64,000 bases of DNA from Nocardia takedensis NBRC 100417 (GTDB lineage Bacteria; Actinomycetota; Actinomycetes; Mycobacteriales; Mycobacteriaceae), in NCBI RefSeq assembly GCF_000308695.1, contig NZ_BAGG01000261.1:1-64000 (forward strand), given 5' to 3'. Positions 24,763 through 33,997 of this stretch are shown piece after piece. Under the pieces are notes generated by a model. The model saw nothing but the letters and a program-made list of their open reading frames with translations, had not been told where the DNA came from and searched no databases. The position numbers and the translations under genes are program-made. Numbering within the stretch: position 1 is the stretch's first letter; each line of letters starts with the position of its first letter.

Positions 24763-25656
24763 TCAGTTGTCGCGAGGGCGGCGCAAGTCGGTGACGGCCA
24801 GGCGGGCGGCTTCGGCGATGGCGGCGTCGACGGCGGGCAGGACAGGGTCGGCGCGGGCCGCGCGGGTGAAGACGGCGACGGCCACCGGATGTTCGTCGGG
24901 GAATTCGATCACCGCGACCTCGTTGCGGATGACGCCGATGGTGCCGGTCTTGCCCGCGACACTCACGCCGCGATGCGGGAAGGCGGAGGAGATGCGGTGC
25001 GCCCAGGGTTGTCTGCGCATGACCGAGGCGAGGAATTCGGTCTGGTCGACGGACAGGACGGCCCCGGACCACAGCGCGCGCAGCAGGCGGGTCATCTCCT
25101 CGGGCGTGGTGGCGCTGGTGTAGGAGGGGTCGTAGGCCGACACCGACCAGGCTTCGTCGTTGTCGGCGAGCGCGGCGAACGCCTCGGCGGTGCTGTGGGT
25201 GTCGGTGTCGCGCACCAGACTTCGATGCTGGTCCGCGGTGCCGCCGACCACCCGGGTCTCGGTGAGTCCGAGATCGGCGAGCAGGTCCTCGACCGCGCCC
25301 AGGCCGACCTCGCCGAGCAGGACGTCGGCGGCGGCGTTGTCGGAGACGGTCATCATCGAGGTCGCCAGGTCGCGGCGACTCATCGTCACCGGATCGCGCA
25401 GGACCGCCAAGCCGGTCGGTCCGGGCGTGCACTCGGCGGGCACGACGGTCAGCGGGGCGCGCGGGTCGAGGCGGCCCACGTCGACCAGGCGGCAGAAGGC
25501 GACGAACAGCGGCAGTTTGTAGACCGAGGCGGTCACCACGCGGGAACGGCCCTCGACCGTGATCTCCTCCGGGGACCCGTCGCATCGGCGCGCGTGCAGC
25601 CACCCGGTGCAGCCCGCGTCGGCGAAGACCGCGCGAATCCGCTGCTCGACGGTCAC
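24763..25656 (-). CDS. Serine hydrolase of the class A beta-lactamase fold
   Basis: 297 residues from GTG 25656, overlapping the LysR stop (GTGA). The three active-site motifs are present: SVYK, SDN (SDNAA) and KTG (GKTGT). There is no signal peptide, unlike a secreted beta-lactamase, and no clear ExxLN omega-loop motif, so it is better called a cytosolic beta-lactamase-like esterase or peptidase. Co-transcribed with the LysR regulator. Confidence 0.8.
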   Translation of the reverse strand: MTVEQRIRAVFADAGCTGWLHARRCDGSPEEITVEGRSRVVTASVYKLPLFVAFCRLVDVGRLDPRAPLTVVPAECTPGPTGLAVLRDPVTMSRRDLATSMMTVSDNAAADVLLGEVGLGAVEDLLADLGLTETRVVGGTADQHRSLVRDTDTHSTAEAFAALADNDEAWSVSAYDPSYTSATTPEEMTRLLRALWSGAVLSVDQTEFLASVMRRQPWAHRISSAFPHRGVSVAGKTGTIGVIRNEVAVIEFPDEHPVAVAVFTRAARADPVLPAVDAAIAEAARLAVTDLRRPRDN

Positions 25657-26519
25657 CGGACGCGCTCCTTGAACAGGACCCGGTCCACGGCCGCCGCGGC
25701 GGTGTCGGCTCCGGGCCCGCGCAGGACGCGCACGCGCAGGGCCAGGGCTTGCGGGGCCAGACGTAACCAGCGCACGCCCGGGGTCGGTGTCGGCGGTGCG
25801 GTGGTGAGGCCGAAGGCGCCGCCCGCCGCGACCGCGGCGAAGAGCGCCCGGTCGTCGCGTACCGTGACGATCCGCGCGTCGAGTCCGCGTTCGCGCAGCA
25901 GGTCGACGACGGTGTCGTGGGCGGGCGGGTTCGCGGAGCGCGGCGGGTGGGCGAAGGCGAGTCCGGCCAGCATCGGAAAGGTGGAGCGTTCGGTGAGCGC
26001 GGCGCGATGGTCCGACGGCACGACCAGCCATCGCGGCACCTTCACCACCGGGCCCGCCCGCACGCCGTCGGTCAGGGCCGGATGGTCGATCACCGCCACG
26101 TCGCACAGTCCTTCGCGCACCCGCGCGACGAGGTCGACGGTGGTGTCCACGACGGTGGAGACCGTCGCGCCGGTCGCGCGCAGTTCGGCCACGCAGGCGG
26201 TGACCAGTCGGTCGGGCAGCGCCGCCGTCGCGCCCCAGTGGACCGTTCCGCGCGCTTCGGCGAGGCGCTGGGATTCGGCGACCAGACGCGCCGCGTCGTC
26301 CACCAGCAGTCGGGCACGCGGCAGCAGGTGCGCGCCCGCCGGGGTGAGCACCGCGCCCTGCCGGGTGCGATGGACCAGATCGACGCCCAGATGACGTTCC
26401 AACCTGCGCAAACCCTGGGACAGCGGCGGTTGGGTCATCTCCAGCGCGGCCGCCGCCCTGCCGAAATGGCGTTCGTCGGCGACGGCGACGAAGAAGCGCA
26501 GGTGGCGGATCAGGTCCAT
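25653..26519 (-). CDS. LysR-type transcriptional regulator
   Basis: 288 residues; ATG at 26519 gives the standard N-terminus MDLIRHLRFFVAVADERHF, with the winged HTH FGRAAAALEMTQPPLSQGLRRLERHLGV. The effector domain follows from about residue 90. Transcribed away from the class A beta-lactamase gene and ahead of a second beta-lactamase-fold gene. The geometry resembles ampR-ampC, so it may activate the lipoprotein lactamase in response to cell-wall stress or its own effector. Confidence 0.88.
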   Translation of the reverse strand: MDLIRHLRFFVAVADERHFGRAAAALEMTQPPLSQGLRRLERHLGVDLVHRTRQGAVLTPAGAHLLPRARLLVDDAARLVAESQRLAEARGTVHWGATAALPDRLVTACVAELRATGATVSTVVDTTVDLVARVREGLCDVAVIDHPALTDGVRAGPVVKVPRWLVVPSDHRAALTERSTFPMLAGLAFAHPPRSANPPAHDTVVDLLRERGLDARIVTVRDDRALFAAVAAGGAFGLTTAPPTPTPGVRWLRLAPQALALRVRVLRGPGADTAAAAVDRVLFKERVR

Positions 26520-26685
26520 CGGGCCATTGAACCAAGGCGAGGCGGGCTCGGGATTCGGCCCGGTGCGCGGCGACCGGCAAGGTGACGGATGCGGGGCGGT
26601 CTGGGTGGAGCGATATCCGATGCGACTCGCGCGCGAGGCCGTGCGGTATTGGCGCCGGACCTGGTCGCGGTGGTGTCGTGCGACG

Positions 26686-27591
26686 GTGACTTCCTCAGCA
26701 GCGATCCGCCCCCGACAGTTCCTCGCGGTGCTCGCGGTCTCGACCGCCGTACTGACCGCGTGCGGGACCGACACCGAATCGGCCGCCACTCACCCGCCGA
26801 CCACCGACGCCGCCGCGGCCTTCGCGGATCTGGAGACGAGTGCGGGCGCGCGTCTCGGCGTCCACGCGGTCGACACGGCCGACGGGCAGGTCCTCGCCTA
26901 CCGCGAACACGAACGTTTCCCGATGGCCTCGACGTTCAAGGGGCTCGCGTGCGGGGCGCTGTTGCGCGAACACCCGCTGTCCTCGGGCTATTTCGACCAG
27001 GTGATCCGCTACGGCGCGGACGAGATCGTCGACGCCTCGCCCGCCACCTCGCGACACCTCGACTCCGGGATGACCGTCGCCGAACTGTGCGAGGCGGCGA
27101 TCACGTTGTCCGACAACACCGCCGGGAATCAACTGCTGAAACTGCTCGGCGGCCCCGCCGGTTTCACCGCGTTCCTGCGCTCGCTGGGCGACCAGGTCTC
27201 GCGGCTGGATCGCTGGGAGACCGAATTGAACACCGCCGTCCCGGGCGACGAGCGCGACACCACCACCGCCGCCGCGCTCACCGCCGACTACCGGGCGCTG
27301 GTGGTGGGCGATGTCCTCGGCGCACCCGAACGCGAGCGGCTGACTTCCTGGCTGGTCGCCAACACCACCGGCGACAAACGCATCCGCGCCGGCCTGCCCG
27401 CCGAGTGGCGCGTCGGCGACAAGACCGGCTCGCCCGCCTACGGTTCCGCGCTCGACGTCGCCGTGACCTGGCCGCCCGGCCGCGCACCCCTGGTCCTCAC
27501 GGTGCTCACCACCAAACCGGACCGCGACGCCACCGCGGACAACGCCTTGGTCGCGGCGGCGGCCCGGCTCGCCGTCCAACGCCTGGACTGA
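26686..27591 (+). CDS. Class A beta-lactamase, lipoprotein form
   Basis: About 301 residues from GTG 26686; an ATG at 26620 preceded by GGTGGAG is an alternative start. The N-terminus has a lipoprotein signal, RPRQFLAVLAVSTAVLTAC, with lipobox LTAC. All class A motifs are present: STFK (Ser70), SDN (130-132), ETELN (Glu166 to Asn170) and KTG (234-236). It should hydrolyse penicillins and cephalosporins at the cell surface and resembles chromosomal Nocardia enzymes. Divergent from a LysR gene; the next genes converge on it with a 3-nt gap. Confidence 0.9.
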   Translation: MTSSAAIRPRQFLAVLAVSTAVLTACGTDTESAATHPPTTDAAAAFADLETSAGARLGVHAVDTADGQVLAYREHERFPMASTFKGLACGALLREHPLSSGYFDQVIRYGADEIVDASPATSRHLDSGMTVAELCEAAITLSDNTAGNQLLKLLGGPAGFTAFLRSLGDQVSRLDRWETELNTAVPGDERDTTTAAALTADYRALVVGDVLGAPERERLTSWLVANTTGDKRIRAGLPAEWRVGDKTGSPAYGSALDVAVTWPPGRAPLVLTVLTTKPDRDATADNALVAAAARLAVQRLD

Positions 27592-27594
27592 GTC

Positions 27595-28116
27595 TCAGCG
27601 TCGATCGAGGACGGCCACGCGGGCGGTGAGCAGGGCGCGCAGGTCGGTGATCGTGGTGATCAGCGCGTCCGTGGCGGAGGCGGAGTGGGCGGGGACCAGC
27701 GGGCGGCAGTGCTCCCACAGGGTGGCGGTCGACGGGCGCGACCACAGGCGGTAGGCGGCTTCGGAGACGCGGGCGCGGGGTTCGCCGCGACTGTCGCCGA
27801 TGACGAAGGTGTCGGTGCGACTGTCGTAGCCGAGGCCGTGGCCCTGGGCGAGCAGGTGGTGACGCGACAGCACCGCGGGAGCGTCGGTTTCGGTGAGGCG
27901 CAGGACCAGTCCGGCGCGGCGCAGCGACGCCGGGATCACCGGTGTGAATCCGGCGGTGTCGCCCGCCGCGCCCGCGCAGACCGCGAGCCAGTGGCTGTAG
28001 TCGGCGCGGGTGGTGGCGACCAGTCGCGCGCCGACCCTGATGGTGAAACTCGCGCCTTCGTCCAAGGTGCCCAGCGCGCGCCCGACCGGCACGACGGTGT
28101 CAAGCATCGTCGCCAC
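27595..28116 (-). CDS. Uncharacterised protein, paralog 2 of the Lon-WD40 locus
   Basis: 173 residues, GTG start at 28116. Not recognised by name. It shares layout and motifs with the gene just upstream: VPVGRALGTLD near the start, HGLGYDSRTDTFVIGD in the middle, and VSEAAYRLWS. The pattern recalls small winged-helix or PqqD-like domains but that is uncertain. No signal peptide or membrane segment. It follows paralog 1 by 25 nt and ends the operon headed by the protease-WD40 gene. Confidence 0.7.
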   Translation of the reverse strand: MATMLDTVVPVGRALGTLDEGASFTIRVGARLVATTRADYSHWLAVCAGAAGDTAGFTPVIPASLRRAGLVLRLTETDAPAVLSRHHLLAQGHGLGYDSRTDTFVIGDSRGEPRARVSEAAYRLWSRPSTATLWEHCRPLVPAHSASATDALITTITDLRALLTARVAVLDRR

Positions 28117-28141
28117 CGACGAGATCGAGTGTCACGCAGCC

Positions 28142-28639
28142 CTAACGGAGCAGCGAGGCCAGGTCGGCGGCGAAAGCGGCGGCGACGGAGGTGACGGTCC
28201 GGCCGAGATGGGCGGCGGCCGCGCGGCAGGACGCGCTCAGCGAGCGCGCGGGATCGGCGTGGGCCCAGACGAAATAGGTCGCGCCGGACACGACGACGGT
28301 GGATCGGCCCGCCGGGTCGGTGAGCACGAATTCGTCGGGAGCGCCGTGGCGGTTGCCGTGGCCGGACCCCTCCGGCGCGAGGGTGTGGGTGTCGAAGACG
28401 TGTCCGCGGTCGGTCTCGTGGAAGTCCAGGAGCAGACCTCGGCCGATCATCGAGCGGACGAGCGGCCCGGAGTCGGCTCCCGTGGACGGTTCGCAGGGGC
28501 CGCCGCCGGTCAACGCCCATGTCCAGAGCCGATATTCGCGCGAGTCGAGGGTGTGCTCGCGGCCGCCTGCCTGTACCAGCCACCGATCGTCGCGGTCGAG
28601 GCGACCGAGTGAGCGGCCGATGGGCAACAGAGCTGTCAC
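28142..28639 (-). CDS. Uncharacterised protein, paralog 1 of the Lon-WD40 locus
   Basis: 165 residues from GTG 28639, overlapping the WD40 gene stop as GTGA, so its translation is coupled to that gene. Parallels with paralog 2: LLPIGRSLGRLD, HTLDSREYRLWTWA, a Gly/Asp-rich centre, DEFVLTDPAGRSTVVVSGATYFVWA. Function unknown; the coupling suggests it works with the membrane protease protein, perhaps as its substrate, sensor or partner. Confidence 0.7.
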   Translation of the reverse strand: MTALLPIGRSLGRLDRDDRWLVQAGGREHTLDSREYRLWTWALTGGGPCEPSTGADSGPLVRSMIGRGLLLDFHETDRGHVFDTHTLAPEGSGHGNRHGAPDEFVLTDPAGRSTVVVSGATYFVWAHADPARSLSASCRAAAAHLGRTVTSVAAAFAADLASLLR

Positions 28640-31270
28640 CGAAAATCTCCTGTCGTGTGCCGGTGCGGGCCGTCGCGGGCCGGTCTCGCCCGCTCCCCTC
28701 CAGCGTGCGTCGACCGACCCGCGCCGACATCACAGTGATGCGTTCGGCGGGCCGTCTCGCCCGCGATGTTCCACAGTTCGACCTGGCCGGATCGGTCGCG
28801 CGCGAGCGCCAGTCGCCCGTCGGGGTGGAATTCGACCGCCGCGCAGTCCAGTAGGGAGAAATCCGCGATCGGCGGGCCGAGCTCGCGCAGGCGGTCGGGG
28901 CCTTCGATCGCCCACACCTGGATGCCGGTCGTGTCCAGGGTGACCGCGCGGGTCAGATCGGGCGAGGCCAGCACCATGCGCCGGATCGAGGCCGGATCGA
29001 AATCGCGGCCGACCTGTTCGGTCGGTGAGGCGTGCCCGAAACCGCGCCAGCGGCGCAACAGATCCCAGCCGACCCGGCCCGCTGCTCGTCGTCCACGGTG
29101 GCGAGATATTTCCCGTCGGCGCTGAACGACAGGTGTCGCAGTCGCACACCGAATCCCGGAACCGACGGCATCGGCGCGGGCGCGGCCGGGTCCTCGACAT
29201 GCCAGCGCAGGATCTCGGGCGGGTCGACGGCGAAGGCGAGCGTGCGGCCGTCCGGTCCGAAACTCAGGGCGCGGCCCACGCTGCGGTCGCCGCGTTCGAC
29301 CGACGACCGCAGGACCGGTTCGCCTCGCTCGGGGTCGTCGAGCCGCCAGCCCCACACCCTGGTGCCGAAACCGTCCCGGCCGACGCGGTTGTCATAGGCC
29401 GCGAGCATCCGATCACTCAGCGCGACGATCGGTTCCACGCCGCCCTCGACCGTGAATTCGGTCCGCCGCACCACCTGCGCGTCGTCGGTGAGCTCCCAGA
29501 CGAACAGCGCGCCGTCGCGACAGCCGACCGCGAGGAAACGGCCGCTCGGCGAGATCGCGGCGCTCCACGGCGCGTGACCGTCCACGGACAGGTCGCGCAG
29601 ACGCGTCGCTCCCGCGGGATCGGCCATACTCCACAGCCCGACGCCCGCGTCGCCCGCGGCCAGCAGCAGCCGGTCCTGCGCGGTTGCCGCCAGACCACGC
29701 AGATGTCCCAAACCGGTGTCCACGCGCGGCAACCCGCGCGCGCCGACATCGTCGATGCGGGTATCTGGACCGTGCCGTCGGCCGCGCCGACGGCGAACAG
29801 GTCACCGTTCGCGCCGGCCGCCAACTGCGAGGCCTCCTCGAAGGCCACGGGGGCGCGCAGACCCGGCGGGACGATGCGCAGCGGGGTGTTCCTGGCCGTC
29901 GAATCGAGCAGCGCCGAGCGCGCGGGCAGGGTGTCGTGGGTGTGCAGGGCGGTCAGCGCGAGTTGTTGGGCGAAAGCCGGATCGCGGCCCTCGACCAGGC
30001 GGGAGACGCTGGCGTAGAACCAGGACGCCGATTCGGCCCGCTCGATCTGGTGCGCCGCGCGGACCCGGGCGGACTGCACGCCGATCCCGACGACCGTGTC
30101 CACCACGACCGCGACGGCCGCCAAGATCAACCACAGCCGGTGGTTGATCCCGGTGCGCGCCGCCCGGATCGCGTCCGCGAGCGTCGCGGCGGCGGCGACG
30201 CGATCGGCGAAATCGTGCGGGGCCTCCCGGGTGGCCGTCTCGTGGGCGTCGGCCGCCACGACCACGCGCAGCGAGTGACGCCGGGCCACCTCCAGTTTGG
30301 CCGCGTAACCGCGCACCGGGCGCAGGTCGCCGTCGACCAGACCAGCCGTGACCGCGCAGCGCGGGTCGAGTTTGCGCGGGCGCACCGGGCGCAGCATGCG
30401 GTAGCGCGGCGCGAGGTCGTCCAGCAGGACGGCCAGCGCCGCGGCGATGGACCCGCCGACGATCGCGTTGGCGGGCGCGCCCTGTTCCAGGGCGATCGAC
30501 CACACGGCGCAGGCGTCGGATTCGGCGAGGCGACTGCTGTTCCACGCCTCGGCGAGCCCGTCGGTGAACTCGGCGTCCGATTGCAGGAACCCCATGCGCG
30601 CCGGGTCGGGGTGCAGGCCGGAGGGTCCGTGCCCGAGCAGTTCGACCCGCAGCCAACCCATCTCCCCGTGCGGCGCGCCCGCGGTGTAACCGGCGAACAG
30701 GACCGGGGCGTGCGCGACCCGTCGGGTGGGCGGGCGACGGTCGGCCAGTTCCAGCGCGAGCAGGATGCAGTGACCGCGCGACGGGGAGGACACCGCCGCC
30801 AGCAGGTGCAGGGCGATCTCGCGCGTCCGCGCATCGCCTCGGATGATCGGGCTGTCGGCCGAGACCAGTTGGGAGCCCGTGGAATGCAGGCCGGCGCGGT
30901 CGCCGTGGTCGAGGAAGATCGCGCAGGCGTCCTCGACAGGCGTCGCCGCCGCGACCGCGCCCGCCATCGCGGCCATCGCCCGCGCGGCCGAGAAGTCGGC
31001 TGCCAACCGGTCGGAGTCGGCGGAGCCGTCGCCCTCCTCGTCCAGCAGCAGATCCTCGGAGTCGCGTTGCCAACGCGAACGCGACTGGGTTGCCAGGACT
31101 TCCGCAGCCCGCGTGTCGAGCAGGTCGGCGGTGTCCCCCGATTCGACGGCCGCGCGACACAGCGCCAACCAGCGCTGTTCGACGCCGGTCAGCGCCGCGA
31201 GCAGCTCTTCGTCCCCGACGGCGGTAGCATCGGAGCTCGAGGAATACCGCCCCACAGACTTCCCCGTCAC
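28636..31270 (-). pseudogene. Membrane protein with Lon-type Ser-Lys protease domain and WD40-like propeller; two frameshifts
   Basis: One gene of about 875 residues is spread over three frames. Frame one (31270 to about 29760) has an N-terminal helical region, a Lon/S16-like domain with Ser274 (VGGSIAAALAVLL) and Lys325 (VRGYAAKLEVAR), a membrane segment at about 379-398 and the start of a propeller. After a shift near 29757 frame two continues (RIDDVGARGLPRVDTGLGHL, GVGLWSM, FLAVGCRDGALFVWEL, LSFGPDGRTLAFAV, LSFSADGKYLATV). A second shift near 29078 leads to RVGWDLLRRW, FHPDGRLALARD, VELWNIAG and the stop at 28636. The WD-type blades are clear. The shifts are either real mutations or sequence errors. 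The downstream gene overlaps its stop. Confidence 0.72.
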
Positions 31271-31366
31271 TTCCGGTCGCCGATCGCGACGCCGACTCTA
31301 CCGCGCGGTCCCGCCGGATTCCACGGTCGTTCGCCGGTGGGGCGAATCCTCTGGATATACAAGTCT

Positions 31367-31398
31367 GTTCGTGCAGATGTACTTGCATTCGCACGAAC
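31367..31398. promoter_or_regulatory. Inverted repeat between Lon-WD40 gene and sigma factor
   Basis: Perfect 8-bp arms GTTCGTGC (31367-31374) and GCACGAAC (31391-31398) around 16 bp. A second, interleaved dyad CAAGT (31360) and ACTTG (31381) lies next to it. It sits in the 149-bp divergent promoter region, 22 bp upstream of the sigma factor start. Confidence 0.6.
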
Positions 31399-31419
31399 GC
31401 CGGTTGGAGGGTCAGTCTC

Positions 31420-32073
31420 GTGACGACAGCGACCTCGTACGACGAGTGGCTCGGACGACCGCTGACCCAGGCGCCGAGCGAACTGCACCATCTCCTGTTC
31501 GAGCACGTGCTCGGCGTCGGCCTGGCCGAGGCCGCCGCCTACGCGGAACTCAAGGCCCGCTACGCGATCGCCGCGCTGGACCCCGAGATGTCGTGCACCT
31601 CCGAGGACATCGCGCAGGACGTGCTGCTCGCGCTGACCGAACGCCTGCCCGACGAGCCGATCCGCCACTGGCGCGGGCTCATTCTGCGACTGGTCGAATG
31701 GCGGGTCAAACACCTGCGCCGGGAACGCCTGGCGCAGAAGCGCTATCCCGGGCGGCCGGTGCCCTACGACGATCTCGCCGAGCAGGTCGGCGCGTATCCG
31801 CCGGTCGACGAGCACGAGCGCGTCGTGGCGCGCGAGGAACTGCGCTCGGCGATCGGCAGCGTCGCCGACGCCGAGACCCGCGATGTGCTGGTGGCGACGT
31901 TCGTCATCCCGACTTCCTCCGACGAGTACGATGTCCGTACCACGGGCGAGGTCGCCGAACTGCTCGGGATGAGCCGGTCCAAGGTCAAACGTCTGCGGGC
32001 CGCGGGCGTGTCGATCCTTCGGCGGACCCTCGACCCGGACGGGTCCGGCATCGAGAGGCACGGTGACACATGA
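31420..32073 (+). CDS. Sigma-70 family (ECF-like) factor
   Basis: 217 residues, GTG start at 31420 with TTGGAGGG upstream. Region 2-like: SEDIAQDVLLALTERLPDE, HWRGLILRLVEWRVKHLRRE. Region 4-like HTH: TTGEVAELLGMSRSKVKRLRAAGVSIL. The 60-residue N-terminal part and the spacing differ from textbook ECF factors, so it could also be a sigma-like DNA-binding regulator. Divergent from the Lon-WD40 gene and overlapping the next gene (ATGA), which may be its partner or anti-sigma factor. Confidence 0.75.
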   Translation: MTTATSYDEWLGRPLTQAPSELHHLLFEHVLGVGLAEAAAYAELKARYAIAALDPEMSCTSEDIAQDVLLALTERLPDEPIRHWRGLILRLVEWRVKHLRRERLAQKRYPGRPVPYDDLAEQVGAYPPVDEHERVVAREELRSAIGSVADAETRDVLVATFVIPTSSDEYDVRTTGEVAELLGMSRSKVKRLRAAGVSILRRTLDPDGSGIERHGDT

Positions 32074-32714
32074 GCACGGACTCCCCGAACCGCGGCGGGC
32101 CGATCCCGGTGGCCGTGCTGCACGACGCGCTCGACGACGACCTCGACGACCGGGCGCGGGCGGCGGGCGACCGCATCGCCGCGCGCCTGACGGGTCTGTG
32201 GGCCGAATCCGCCGCACGGCCCGTCCGACTGCGGACCCGAATTCCCGCCTGGACGACCACGGTTCGCGCCGCGGCCTCGGCGCGCTCGGCCCCGATCCAG
32301 AAGGTGACCGATCGTGACGGCGGCCTGGAATACACCCGGATGCCCAGCGGCCGGTTCGAGACGAGGATCGCGGTGCGCGGCCTGCCGGGTCATCCGTCGG
32401 CCGTCGACTTCGTCCGGGTCCACCCGGTCGGTCAGGACACCGCCGCGGACCTGTTGATCCCGCTGTCGGGCGGGGCGGGCGAGGGCGTGTCCGGGCAGGT
32501 CATCACGACGCGGATCGCCATGTGGGACGAACTGGACTGCGCGGCGACCGAGGTGTCGGCGCTCGCGGCCGCCGACGCGACGGCGATCGCCGAATCGGTG
32601 CGCGCCGCGCCCATCGCCGGGCGCAATGCCTGGCGACGCATCGCCAAACGACTACCCGAGGATCATGCCGTGCGCCGGGCGGTGCTCGAAGGGCTGCGCG
32701 GGCCGCTGCCCTGA
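32070..32714 (+). CDS. Uncharacterised partner protein of the sigma factor
   Basis: 214 residues, ATGA overlap with the sigma factor gene. Not recognised. Middle region contains mixed charged strands (LEYTRMPSGRFETRIAVRGLPG, VDFVRVHPVGQDTAADLLIPLSGG) followed by an Ala-rich helical end. No membrane segment or zinc motif (so not a typical ZAS anti-sigma factor). The coupling makes a regulatory link with the sigma factor likely. It converges on the mce operon with a 35-nt gap. Confidence 0.65.
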   Translation: MSTDSPNRGGPIPVAVLHDALDDDLDDRARAAGDRIAARLTGLWAESAARPVRLRTRIPAWTTTVRAAASARSAPIQKVTDRDGGLEYTRMPSGRFETRIAVRGLPGHPSAVDFVRVHPVGQDTAADLLIPLSGGAGEGVSGQVITTRIAMWDELDCAATEVSALAAADATAIAESVRAAPIAGRNAWRRIAKRLPEDHAVRRAVLEGLRGPLP

Positions 32715-32749
32715 TGCCGCTGCCCTGATTCCCGCCCGACGCGAAGGCT

Positions 32750-33997
32750 TCAGCGCGGTGCGCCGGGGACGTAGGGGCCGCCGTAGGGGCGCGGAACCGA
32801 ATACGGACCGACGGGCGCCGGATCGGCGGTCTGGAGCGGATCCGGTTCGGGCGGACGGGGAACGGGATCGTTCGGCGGGCGCGGGGCGTTGCGAGCGCCG
32901 CGCGGCACCAGGGAGGTGTCCGGGTCCGCGCAGTCGGCGTGCAGATACGGTTCGGCGTAGTCGGGAACCGAACCGGGGCGGCGCGGCAGGTTGTAATCGC
33001 AGGAGTAGCGGGGGTAGATGCTGGCCAGCGCCCAGACGCCGCCGTCGTGGAACGCCGAGGTCACGGCGTCGAGCGCCGAACCCGCGCGCTGCTGGGGGAA
33101 AAAGAATTCGTTCAACGCCGGAATCCGGGAATAGGCGACCTGGGAGATGGTGACGAGGTTGCCGAGCAATTGGACCATGGTCGGGGAGTTCTCGGCGAGC
33201 ACGGCGTCGAAGCCCGCCAGCATCGGCGGGGTCCGGGCCAGCAGTTGTTCGTAGCCGCCAGTCATGGCGGACACGCCCGCGAGAGTGGCCGAGAGGTCGG
33301 CGCCCGTGGCGCGCAGCGCGTCCTGCCCGTCGTCGAGGGTGTTCATCACGACCCTGCTGTTGTGCAGCAGGCTCACCGTCTGCGGCAGCACGGAGTCCAG
33401 CGTCGAGATCAGGAACGTGCCGCCGTCGATGATCGTGGCGAGTTTGTCCGGCCCCGCCTGACCGACGCCGAGTTCGCGCGAGATGGCGGCCAGGCGGACG
33501 GGATCGATCTGGACCAGTGTGGCGCTGAGACTTTCGAGCATGTCCGAGAGCGGGACCGGCGTCGAGGTGCGGTCGGCGGTGATCACCGCGCCGTCGGCGA
33601 GGTAGGGGCCCGCGCCGGAGGACGGCAGGAAATCCAGGTACTGCTCCCCCGCCGCGGACAGGGCGGCGGCGCGGACCTGCCCGGCGACCGGGATGCGCAC
33701 GCGCTGCTCGATCGCGGCCACCGCCACCACCCGGTCCCCGGCGACCTCGACGCTCTCCACCCGGCCGACCCGCACGCCGCGCAGCGTGACGTCCTGACCG
33801 GGCAGCAGTCCGCCCGAGGCCGCCAGTTCCACCCGCACCCGGTAGGGCCGGTCCAGCGGGTCGATATCGAGGATGCCGATCAGCAGGTAGCCGCTGCCGA
33901 CGACGAGGATCACCACCAAGCCGAGCAGCGAGGCCGCCGTGCGGTGCCGGTGCACGCGGCGCACCGCGCCCACGAGCAGACCGAGTGGACCGTTCAT
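32750..33997 (-). CDS. mceF: MceF, mammalian-cell-entry lipid transport protein
   Basis: 415 residues, ATG 33997 overlapping mceE. An N-terminal membrane anchor (LLGLVVILVVGSGYLLIG) is followed by the MCE domain (YRVRVELAASGGLLPGQDVTLRGVRVGRV) and a long helical region, with a Pro-rich C-terminus (RPPNDPVPRPPEPDP). Mce proteins form hexameric rings and a periplasmic channel that brings lipids or sterols to the YrbE permease. The last gene of the operon, and the usual subunit with an extended C-terminus. Confidence 0.93.
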   Translation of the reverse strand: MNGPLGLLVGAVRRVHRHRTAASLLGLVVILVVGSGYLLIGILDIDPLDRPYRVRVELAASGGLLPGQDVTLRGVRVGRVESVEVAGDRVVAVAAIEQRVRIPVAGQVRAAALSAAGEQYLDFLPSSGAGPYLADGAVITADRTSTPVPLSDMLESLSATLVQIDPVRLAAISRELGVGQAGPDKLATIIDGGTFLISTLDSVLPQTVSLLHNSRVVMNTLDDGQDALRATGADLSATLAGVSAMTGGYEQLLARTPPMLAGFDAVLAENSPTMVQLLGNLVTISQVAYSRIPALNEFFFPQQRAGSALDAVTSAFHDGGVWALASIYPRYSCDYNLPRRPGSVPDYAEPYLHADCADPDTSLVPRGARNAPRPPNDPVPRPPEPDPLQTADPAPVGPYSVPRPYGGPYVPGAPR

